Shown: piece after piece, positions 14,713 through 19,870 of the stretch | Numbering within the stretch: the stretch's first letter is position 1 | How the letters are laid out: each line of letters opens with the position of its first letter | Source of the DNA: Bacteroidales bacterium UBA4347 | Lineage (GTDB): Bacteria; Bacteroidota; Bacteroidia; Bacteroidales; P3 | DNA: 19,870 bases | Direction of reading: 5' to 3' | Assembly (NCBI GenBank): GCA_002394185.1 | Contig: DGTB01000216.1 | Coordinates: forward strand, 1-19,870 | Translations under genes and position numbers: made by a program | Notes under the pieces: generated by a model | Told to the model about the DNA's origin: nothing | Databases searched by the model: none | The model's input: only the letters and a program-made list of their open reading frames with translations

Positions 14713-15642
14713 ATGGATTATCAAACTACGATACAAAAAGAATTCCGCGTGACGGGTCCCGGATTGCACACCGGACGCACGGTGACTGTGACCGTGAAGC
14801 CGGCCTTTGAGGATTTCGGCATTGCCTTCCGTCGCACGGATCGTACCAATATCATTACGCAGCAAGCTCTTGCCACCAATGTCGGCGCCACTTCGCGCGG
14901 CACCACGTTGGGCTGCGGCCGCCAGTCGATAGCTACCATCGAGCATCTGATGTCGGCTCTGCACGGTATGAAGGTGGACAATGCACTGATCGAACTCGAC
15001 GGTGGCGAGGTGCCCATTATTGATGGATCCGCACGTCCCTGGATGCTTGAGCTGGTACGTGTCGGCACACGCACAATGTCGATGCCGCGGCGCTACTACA
15101 CTTTCCGCGAACCGTTGCATTTCGAATACAAGGACACGGGCTCGGTCTTCGACCTCACGCCCTGCGAGCACTTCTCGGTACACTGCGAGATCGACTTTCC
15201 CAATAGTGTCATTGGTCGCCAGGAGGCTGATATGAATTGCCTCGACGACTACTCCGCAAGCATCGCCCCCTGCCGCACCTTTGTGTTCCTGCATGAAATT
15301 GAACCGCTGCTTCGTTTCAACCTTATCAAGGGAGGCAGTCTGGACAATGCTTTGGTGTATGTCAACGAGGAGCTTACCCCCAAGCAACTGAAACGTTTGG
15401 GCCGGACTTTTAATAAAGATATCAGCAACTTCAGGGTGCACGACGGCGTGCTCAACACCACCAACCCCTATTTCCCCAACGAGCCTGCGCGACACAAGCT
15501 GCTCGACTTTGTGGGCGATGTGCGCTTGGCGGGCTGCATGCTCAATGCACACTTCTCCATCTACAAGCCAGGCCACAAGGCAAACAATGCCTTTGCCCGC
15601 TACCTGATGCAATATATGAACGAACATCCCAACCAAGAATAA
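14713..15642 (+). CDS. lpxC: UDP-3-O-acyl-N-acetylglucosamine deacetylase, not fused to FabZ
   Basis: Zinc deacetylase of the first committed step of lipid A synthesis, 309 aa. Zinc ligands are His78 (IEHLMSALHG), His261 and Asp265 (HKLLDFVGD); the catalytic-site His288 is in KPGHKANN. GGEVPIIDGSARPW and ALVYVNEE are further family blocks. In most Bacteroidota LpxC is the N-terminal half of a fusion with FabZ of about 460 aa. Here the protein stops right after the LpxC core, and lpxA begins 14 bp later, so there is no FabZ remnant and no frameshift. ATG at 14713 follows the LysM gene stop by 14 bp; longer in-frame starts lie inside that gene and have no family match. Confidence 0.95.
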   Translation: MDYQTTIQKEFRVTGPGLHTGRTVTVTVKPAFEDFGIAFRRTDRTNIITQQALATNVGATSRGTTLGCGRQSIATIEHLMSALHGMKVDNALIELDGGEVPIIDGSARPWMLELVRVGTRTMSMPRRYYTFREPLHFEYKDTGSVFDLTPCEHFSVHCEIDFPNSVIGRQEADMNCLDDYSASIAPCRTFVFLHEIEPLLRFNLIKGGSLDNALVYVNEELTPKQLKRLGRTFNKDISNFRVHDGVLNTTNPYFPNEPARHKLLDFVGDVRLAGCMLNAHFSIYKPGHKANNAFARYLMQYMNEHPNQE

Positions 15643-15656
15643 ATAATTAAATAGTA

Positions 15657-16439
15657 ATGACTTTATACGACCTTCACCCTGACGCCAAGATTGGCCAGAA
15701 CGTAAAGATTTCCAATTTCACCACCATCTACGAGGATGTGGAGATTGGCGACGGTACCTGGATTGGCCCCAATGTGACCATCTTCCCCGGTGCCCGTATA
15801 GGCAAGAACTGTAAGATATTCCCCGGCGCTGTCATCGCCGCTGTGCCGCAGGACCTCAAGTTCGCCGGCGAATACTCCACCGTTGAGATTGGCGACAACA
15901 ACAGCATCCGTGAGTGTTGCACCATCCACCGCGGCACCGCCGCCAGCGGCAAGACCGTCATCGGCAACGGCAACCTGCTGATGGCCTATGTGCACGTGGC
16001 ACACGACTGCGTCATCGGTGACAACTGCGTGCTGGCCAACAACGCCACCCTGGCGGGCCACATCATCATGGGCGACTACGTCATTCTGGGCGGCAAGACG
16101 GCCTGCCTGCAGTTCATCCACATCGGCTCGCATGTCATCACGCAGGGCGGCGCCCTCATCGACAAGGACATCCCCCCCTTCATCAAGGCCGCCCGCTACC
16201 CGATACAGTACTGCGGCGTGAACAGCCTCGGCCTCCAGCGCCGCGGATTCACGCAGGAGAGCATCAACCGCATCAGCGACATCTACCGCTACCTCTTCGT
16301 CAAGGGCCTCAACGTCACCGACGCTGTGGAGCAGGTGAAGGAACACTACGGCCACACCGACGAGGGCAAGCAAATCCTGGCCTTCATCGGCAACGCCAAC
16401 ACCGGCCTGCTGAGCGGCTACAAGAGTGTGAGAAAGTAA
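15657..16439 (+). CDS. lpxA: UDP-N-acetylglucosamine acyltransferase
   Basis: First enzyme of lipid A synthesis: moves a 3-hydroxyacyl chain from ACP to UDP-GlcNAc. 260 aa, usual length. The N-terminal two-thirds is a left-handed beta helix of hexapeptide repeats (IGQNVKI, IGDGTWI, IGKNCKI); the C-terminal part is helical. Catalytic His lies in YVHVAHDC, with QDLKFAG (Lys76 of E. coli) and LQRRGF (Arg204) conserved. The His160 position of E. coli is Leu (GGKTACLQF). It follows lpxC by 14 bp in the usual lpxC-lpxA order. The stop is only 5 bp from the end of the convergent thioesterase gene; no terminator is seen between them. Confidence 0.96.
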   Translation: MTLYDLHPDAKIGQNVKISNFTTIYEDVEIGDGTWIGPNVTIFPGARIGKNCKIFPGAVIAAVPQDLKFAGEYSTVEIGDNNSIRECCTIHRGTAASGKTVIGNGNLLMAYVHVAHDCVIGDNCVLANNATLAGHIIMGDYVILGGKTACLQFIHIGSHVITQGGALIDKDIPPFIKAARYPIQYCGVNSLGLQRRGFTQESINRISDIYRYLFVKGLNVTDAVEQVKEHYGHTDEGKQILAFIGNANTGLLSGYKSVRK

Positions 16440-16444
16440 GGGGT

Positions 16445-16855
16445 TTAGACTCGGACCATCGTAGTCTCGACAATGGCAATGCGTTTGCCGTTGTCGGGAC
16501 TTTCTATTAGGGTTTGGTAGAGGGCTGTGGTGCGACCGAGCTTGAGCGGTGAGCAGGTGGCTTTCAGGCCGTTGCCGAGGGCAGGGGAGAGGAAATGGAT
16601 ATTGGCGTCGAGCGAGACCCAGTGGAGGTCGCCATCGGCCAGGCAGTCGGTGTTGGCCGCCACGGCGGCGGCAAAGTCGGCCAACGTAAAGAGAACGCCA
16701 CCCATGGCCACGCCGCGGGCGTTGCGGTGGTGCGTCTCGAGGGTCAGGGAGCAGTGCGCTTCGTGGTCGGCAACGAGGTCTATCTGTATGCCAGTCAGTT
16801 CGGTGGCATAGCGGTCGGCGGCAAAAACGGTGCGGGCTTGTTCGGTGGGGTTCAT
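16445..16855 (-). CDS. PaaI-family hotdog thioesterase
   Basis: Single hotdog domain of 136 aa. The central block HHRNARGVAMGGVLFTLADFA (in parts HHRNARGV, AMGGVLFTLADFA; about 42-62) matches the N-x-x-G-x-x-H-G-G-x-x-x-x-L-A-D pattern of PaaI-type acyl-CoA thioesterases, with Met in place of His before GG and Asp61 kept. VSLDANIHFLSPA is the next strand. It probably hydrolyses an acyl-CoA or aryl-CoA; the substrate is unknown. It is the last gene of a three-gene minus-strand group, 3 bp after the beta-barrel gene. A second hotdog protein lies at 1566-1952, from a different subfamily. Confidence 0.85.
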   Translation of the reverse strand: MNPTEQARTVFAADRYATELTGIQIDLVADHEAHCSLTLETHHRNARGVAMGGVLFTLADFAAAVAANTDCLADGDLHWVSLDANIHFLSPALGNGLKATCSPLKLGRTTALYQTLIESPDNGKRIAIVETTMVRV

Positions 16856-16858
16856 ATT

Positions 16859-17470
16859 TTAAAATGTATAGGTCAGGCCGAGGCCGGCCAGGTTGTGGAA
16901 GCACCCTTTGTTGGACTGAAGAAGGAAGTAGGTGCCGTTGCTGTTGTCGTTGGTCACGCTGAGGGCGGAGTACTGGAACCGTGCCTCGATGCCCAGGTGG
17001 TCGGTGAAGCGGTAGCGCACGCTGAGGGTGAGCGGCAGCCAGTCGACAGCGGTGAAAATGTTGTCGCCGGGATAGCCGTTGGTGAAACTCTCTCCCACCT
17101 TGATGGCCGGTGCCACTCCGGCAGCGATGCGAAGACGGTTTTCCATGCTGGAGTACGACATCAGGAGTGGAATCTCTATGTAGCTGGCCGAAAGGGTTGT
17201 GTTGTAATCCTTGTTATAAGACCCCTTGTTGGTGAACGCCAGTTCGATGACCATGCGCCAGGGACTGCCGGCATTGGCCGAGAGGGCAAAGCTGGTCCCC
17301 ACGCCGGCACGCAGTCCGAGGTGGCTGTAGCTGCCGGCCTGGTCGCCGTCGAGCTGACAGAAGTTGGCTCCCGCATAGACGGTGGCGTCGAAACGTCCCT
17401 GGGCGTGGGAAATTGAAAATTGGAAGCTGAAAAATGAAATTATTGCCAGCAGATAGAGTCTTCTTTTCAT
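16859..17470 (-). CDS. PorT-family outer membrane beta-barrel protein
   Basis: Small outer membrane barrel of 203 aa. It has a signal peptide (MKRRLYLLAI, then SFFSFQFSISHAQ) followed by alternating beta strands with glycine turns: ATVYAGANFCQL, HLGLRAGVGTSFAL, WRMVIELAFTNKGSY, SASYIEIPLLMSYSS and the last strand AGLGLTYTF, ending in Phe as barrel proteins usually do. This fits the Bacteroidota outer membrane beta-barrel family that includes PorT, though the level of identity with true PorT (a T9SS component) cannot be judged by eye. The signal peptide core is encoded by a 7-bp tandem repeat. It lies 13 bp after the HAD gene and 3 bp before the PaaI gene. Confidence 0.75.
   Translation of the reverse strand: MKRRLYLLAIISFFSFQFSISHAQGRFDATVYAGANFCQLDGDQAGSYSHLGLRAGVGTSFALSANAGSPWRMVIELAFTNKGSYNKDYNTTLSASYIEIPLLMSYSSMENRLRIAAGVAPAIKVGESFTNGYPGDNIFTAVDWLPLTLSVRYRFTDHLGIEARFQYSALSVTNDNSNGTYFLLQSNKGCFHNLAGLGLTYTF
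17407..17441 (-). repeat. 7-bp-period repeat (5 units) coding a signal peptide core
   Basis: On the coding strand the units are AATTTCA, TTTTTCA, GCTTCCA, ATTTTCA and ATTTCCC. They encode residues about 10-22 (IISFFSFQFSIS), the hydrophobic core of the signal peptide. The block has the same length (35 bp) and unit size as the one in uvrA but a different unit sequence. Confidence 0.75.
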
Positions 17471-17483
17471 GTCATCCCAATGT

Positions 17484-18086
17484 TTAAATGCTTAATCCGA
17501 GTTCTTTACGAAGGTTTTCGGCACCGGTGAAGACGATGCCGCGCATGCCCATGCGGCGGGCGGCCTCGACGTTGACGGGGTTGTCGTCGACGAAGGTGCA
17601 GTCTTCGGCGCGGAGGCCATAGCGGTCCAGCAGCACTTGGAACAGCCTTGGGTCGGGTTTGACCAGGTGTTCGGCGCCGGAAACGACATAGCGGTCAATC
17701 ATTTGCAGTATGCCGAAGTGCTCTCTGGCCTGGGGAAAGGTCTCCATGCTCCAGTTGGTGAGGCCGTAGACTTGGAACGCGGGCGTCGCGCCGGCAGTGA
17801 GGTCCGTCAACAGCTCGCGCATGCCGGGCATCTCGCCGGTGAGCATCTCTTTCCAGCGCGAGCGGTAGAGCTCGATGGCGGACTCATAGTCGGGGTATTT
17901 CTCCTTCAACTCCTTGATGCACAGCTCCTGGCTCTCACCGGCATCTATGCGCAGGCGCCAGTCGTTGTCGGCCACATGGCGCAGGAACCACCACGCCTTG
18001 GCCTCGTCGCCAAAATGCTCGGCGTAAATCTTTTCCGGCTCCCACCGCACCAACACATTGCCAAAATCGAATATGATGTTTTTCAT
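17484..18086 (-). CDS. HAD-IA family phosphatase, YihX-like
   Basis: Haloacid-dehalogenase-type hydrolase of 200 aa, cytoplasmic. Motif I is IIFDFGNVLVRW, with nucleophile Asp7 and Gly-Asn at the usual second-Asp position, as in E. coli YihX (alpha-glucose-1-phosphate phosphatase). Motif II is GLTNWS, motif III the Lys of HLVKPDPRLF, and motif IV CTFVDDNPVNVEAA. A helical cap of about 65 residues (about 15-80) follows motif I. The likely activity is dephosphorylation of a small sugar phosphate; the substrate is not certain. First gene of the minus-strand group with the beta barrel and PaaI genes; no Bacteroidetes promoter was found in the 300 bp upstream. Confidence 0.88.
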   Translation of the reverse strand: MKNIIFDFGNVLVRWEPEKIYAEHFGDEAKAWWFLRHVADNDWRLRIDAGESQELCIKELKEKYPDYESAIELYRSRWKEMLTGEMPGMRELLTDLTAGATPAFQVYGLTNWSMETFPQAREHFGILQMIDRYVVSGAEHLVKPDPRLFQVLLDRYGLRAEDCTFVDDNPVNVEAARRMGMRGIVFTGAENLRKELGLSI

Positions 18087-18166
18087 CGGACGTTTACTCG
18101 TTTATACTCCCTTTAACGTCGAAGAGGTGTTTTTATTGTATCCGGAAGTTATCAATACCCTGTCAT

Positions 18167-18223
18167 CTCCCACCATGGTGGGAGTTGGGTGGGAGTTGGT
18201 AGGGAGATGGTATGAGGTTAATA
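18167..18223. repeat. 11-bp-period repeat with an 18-bp palindrome
   Basis: CTCCCACCATGGTGGGAG (18167-18184) is a perfect palindrome. From 18180 it runs into 11-bp units GGGAGTTGGGT, GGGAGTTGGTA (18191), GGGAGATGGTA (18202) and a degraded TGAGGTTAATA (18213). The unit matches those at 2795-2838 and 11390-11444. It lies in the 507-bp gap 18087-18593; the rest of that gap before the promoter at 18391 is T/G-rich and shows no gene. Confidence 0.85.
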
Positions 18224-18390
18224 GGTAGATTGTCAGTGAGATGTGTCTATTGTACAGTGGTTTGTATGGGTTTGTTGTTTATCGACGATATTAACAGAAT
18301 CTTTGGTCGATACTCGGAGGGTTTCGGAGGGGTGTTGTTTTTTGTGTTTAAAGGACTGGTATGATGGTTTGTTGTTGTATGCAAATTTTT

Positions 18391-18421
18391 TTTGCAGAAT
18401 GTATTTTTATTTGTATCTTTG
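18391..18421 (+). promoter_or_regulatory. Bacteroidetes-type promoter of the leader RNA and lipoprotein gene
   Basis: TTTG (18391-18394), exactly 19 bases, TATCTTTG (18414-18421): the same form and spacing as the guaA promoter. Transcription should start near 18428. The -33 element is inside a small inverted repeat, GCAAA (18381-18385) with TTTGC (18391-18395), which could be an operator or chance. Confidence 0.9.
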
Positions 18422-18427
18422 CATCCG

Positions 18428-18593
18428 ATAAGGCACTATCACTTGTTATGAGAAAAAGGATATGATGGGCTGTGTCGTGTCGGCGAATGTCGCCGCGGAT
18501 ACAGTGGGCTCCACATCATTTTTGCAATGTGGCATTCGAGGAGCCCGAATGCAGTAAAAAGGTTGTGCCCGACACGTATTAAGGGCTTGGTTT
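18428..18593 (+). promoter_or_regulatory. Structured 5' leader RNA (about 166 bases), possible riboswitch-like or small RNA
   Basis: The stretch between the predicted transcription start and the lipoprotein ATG can form a compact fold. P1 pairs CGTGTCGG (18476-18483) with CCGACACG (18569-18576). Inside it, GGCGA/TCGCC (18482-18494) and CCACAT/ATGTGG (18511-18516 with 18527-18532) make small hairpins; the first shares two bases with P1. GCATTCG/CGAATGC (18532-18538 with 18546-18552) makes a 7-bp hairpin whose loop AGGAGCC is complementary to GGCTCC (18507-18512), a possible pseudoknot or alternative 7-bp helix. No match to SRP, 6S, tmRNA, RNase P or a riboswitch class I know. Neither a terminator nor a Shine-Dalgarno site is evident in it. 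Confidence 0.5.
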
Positions 18594-19493
18594 ATGAAAA
18601 AAACATTATCTGTTTTGGCTTTTGGGGCCGTCTTGTTAGGCCTTGTCTCGTGCTCGTCGCACCAACCCAAGCTGCCGGCATCGAAGGCGAAATCGCTCCT
18701 TACGGAAGAGTTGGATCGTCAGAATGCTGCCGGCTATGCAAACATTCCCATTGGCTACTTTGAGTGCAATGATGATGCAACCCGTTTGTCACTTCGCCAG
18801 TTGGCGGCTTGCGAGCTGATTACCTACAGCTGCGAGCGTGTGCAGAAACCTGAGCGGGTCAAGAAGACACGCCGGGTGAAACGTACGAGCTACTGGTCTT
18901 CGTATTACGAGACGGAATCCTACTGGGTCAACGATACGGTGACGGCCTACTTTGTCACCACGGCCCTTACGGAGAAGGGGCGGAAACTGGTGGTTGACAG
19001 CATTCCCGAGCCCGAGCCTACGGACGACGTCAAGGACCTGCGTCTTGACAAGGAATTCGATCTGAGCGGATATCCCGAGGCCAAGGTGGATCCGGTGGAG
19101 TTTCCGGGTATGGCTTCTGCCAGCCCCCTGGAGGAAGAGGGTATGACGGAGATGCCTTCCGGCGATGAAGAGATGGGCGAAGATGTGCCTGGTGAAGTCA
19201 CCTCCAATGTTGTTGTCGACGACCGTTCGGCCTACGAGCGCGCCAAAGCCAACGAGTCTGTTGAGCAGGTGGTGGTCAAGGCTTATGAGATTGATGTTGT
19301 CAAGGTCAGAAACATTATTGTCTCCACGACTCCCAATGTTACAGCCACCGCCGAGGCGGTTCTGGAGTATTCCGATGTCAACCCCGTTGGCCGCATCGTC
19401 AAGAAAGTGTATGAAGGTCAGCGTTTCCTCGAAAAAGGCATTGAGTTTGTCTACTATCAGGACAAGAAGTGGGCTATCAAGGATGTTGAATGA
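18594..19493 (+). CDS. Lipoprotein of unknown function
   Basis: Lipoprotein of 299 aa: MKKTLSVLAFGAVLLGLVSC with lipobox LVSC (Cys20). I recognise no family. The region 30-125 (LLTEELDRQNAAGYANIPIG, then a Lys/Arg/Tyr-rich stretch VKKTRRVKRTSYWSSYYETE near 92-111) looks like a small alpha/beta domain. Residues about 150-210 form an acidic, Pro- and Met-rich linker with many Glu. The last 80 residues (VVVKAYEIDVVKVRNIIVS ... RFLEKGIEFVYYQDKKWAIKDVE) look like beta strands of a second domain. It is the only gene behind the structured leader and promoter, and is followed by a terminator, so it is monocistronic. Confidence 0.8.
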   Translation: MKKTLSVLAFGAVLLGLVSCSSHQPKLPASKAKSLLTEELDRQNAAGYANIPIGYFECNDDATRLSLRQLAACELITYSCERVQKPERVKKTRRVKRTSYWSSYYETESYWVNDTVTAYFVTTALTEKGRKLVVDSIPEPEPTDDVKDLRLDKEFDLSGYPEAKVDPVEFPGMASASPLEEEGMTEMPSGDEEMGEDVPGEVTSNVVVDDRSAYERAKANESVEQVVVKAYEIDVVKVRNIIVSTTPNVTATAEAVLEYSDVNPVGRIVKKVYEGQRFLEKGIEFVYYQDKKWAIKDVE

Positions 19494-19514
19494 ATCGTGA
19501 TACTGCCATAAAGA

Positions 19515-19548
19515 AAAAAGCCGAGGCCATCGTTGGTCTCGGCTTTTT
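19515..19548. terminator. Bidirectional intrinsic terminator
   Basis: A 15-bp stem, AAAAAGCCGAGGCCA (19515-19529) with TGGTCTCGGCTTTTT (19534-19548), has one G-U wobble and the loop TCGT. It has T's on the plus strand after the stem and A's before it, so it can stop transcripts of the lipoprotein gene and of rfbB, which converge here. Confidence 0.92.
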
Positions 19549-19575
19549 CTGTTATTGCTCTCCGCGTGCACGCGG

Positions 19576-19870
19576 TTAGCGGTTGGCGTACATGTCTTCG
19601 TAGTACTTCATGTAGTCGCCGCTGGTAACGTTGTCCATCCATGCCTGGTTGTCGAGGTACCAGCGGACGGTCTTCTCGATGCCTTCCTCGAACTGGAGGG
19701 AGGGTTCCCAGCCCAGTTCGCGCTGGAGCTTGGTGCTGTCGATGGCGTAGCGGAGGTCGTGGCCGGCGCGGTCGGTGACGTAGGTAATGAGGTCCATGTC
19801 CTGGCCCTCGGGACGGCCGAGGAGACGGTCGACGGTGTTGATGAGCACCTTGATGATGTCGATGTTCTTC
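19576..19870 (-). CDS. rfbB: dTDP-glucose 4,6-dehydratase, C-terminal part (cut by window edge)
   Basis: The last 98 residues of RfbB/RmlB, which makes dTDP-4-keto-6-deoxyglucose for rhamnose and other deoxysugars of the O-antigen or surface glycans. The C-terminal domain motifs are visible: VTDRAGHDLRYAIDSTKLQ, RELGWEPSLQFEEGI and KTVRWYLDNQAW. The frame stays open to base 19870, so the NAD-binding domain and start lie outside the window. The family usually has VxDRxGHDxRYAID, as here. A 14-bp palindrome CCGCGTGCACGCGG (19562-19575) touches the stop codon, and the shared terminator follows. Confidence 0.93.
   Translation of the reverse strand, partial: KNIDIIKVLINTVDRLLGRPEGQDMDLITYVTDRAGHDLRYAIDSTKLQRELGWEPSLQFEEGIEKTVRWYLDNQAWMDNVTSGDYMKYYEDMYANR

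Noticed and set aside
16088..16145. LpxA with Leu at the position of E. coli His160 as a possible loss of function
   Set aside because: The essential His in HVAHDC and the Lys and Arg sites are kept, and other Bacteroidota LpxA proteins, as I recall them, also lack His at this position, so it is probably a normal family difference.
17484..18086. The missing second Asp in HAD motif I as a sign of inactivity
   Set aside because: The DxGN form is normal in YihX-type phosphatases and the other three motifs are intact.
18446..18670. A 74-codon minus-strand frame across the leader and the lipoprotein start
   Set aside because: It is antisense to a strong promoter-leader-gene unit, has no promoter or start signal of its own and no recognisable protein features.
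19562..19575. Perfect palindrome CCGCGTGCACGCGG touching the rfbB stop codon
   Set aside because: It is short, GC-rich and next to an already convincing terminator; chance or a minor part of the transcript end explains it.

Overview
The window looks like chromosomal DNA of an uncultured, moderately GC-rich member of the Bacteroidota, most likely Bacteroidales. Four things point there. The promoters have the Bacteroidetes form TTTG-N19/20-TAnnTTTG, with perfect examples before guaA and before the last lipoprotein gene. The gene order bamD-rpoZ-coaBC, with the divergent Bacteroidetes-type omega subunit, is typical of the group. There is a type IX secretion (T9SS) cargo protein and a GldM/PorM C-terminal-domain protein. 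Ribosome binding sites are mostly not recognisable. No phage, transposase, CRISPR or defence gene is visible; this is core housekeeping and envelope DNA.

Layout. Bases 1-59 hold the 3' end of a tRNA and its terminator. Bases 95-1952 (+) hold a response regulator, an overlapping membrane histidine kinase with no sensor domain, and a hotdog thioesterase. A thioredoxin-fold lipoprotein follows (2042-2719, +). A large imperfect hairpin (2741-2829) separates it from a minus-strand block read from 11207 down to 2842: T9SS cargo protein, bamD, rpoZ, coaBC, lytic transglycosylase, uvrA, GldM-C-domain protein. From bamD onward the gaps are 3-35 bp or overlaps, so this is probably one operon. The divergent intergenic region 11208-11530 carries two opposed promoters and an 11-bp-period repeat. 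On the plus strand follow guaA, a LysM plus periplasmic-binding-protein-fold protein, lpxC (without the FabZ fusion usual in this phylum) and lpxA. Three minus-strand genes come next (HAD phosphatase, beta-barrel outer membrane protein, PaaI-type thioesterase). A 507-bp intergenic region with another 11-bp repeat, a strong promoter and a structured leader RNA precedes an unrecognised lipoprotein, a bidirectional terminator and the 3' end of rfbB/rmlB.

Most genes serve the envelope: BamD (outer membrane protein assembly), LpxC and LpxA (lipid A), a lytic transglycosylase and a LysM protein (peptidoglycan), RfbB (dTDP-sugars), T9SS-related proteins and two lipoproteins. They are mixed with information and metabolic genes (uvrA, rpoZ, coaBC, guaA).

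The most unusual signal is a set of short tandem repeats with different unit lengths and sequences. An 11-bp unit (about GGGAGTTGGTA) occurs in three intergenic regions. Other short repeats sit in frame inside genes: 7-bp units in uvrA, coaBC and an outer membrane protein signal peptide, 8-bp units in the histidine kinase, and a 9-bp-unit inverted pair bracketing the start of the LysM gene. Inside genes they fall in linkers or signal-peptide cores, as if small repeats insert and are tolerated or reused there. The second signal is the 18428-18593 leader, which can form a closed, pseudoknot-capable RNA fold downstream of a perfect promoter.
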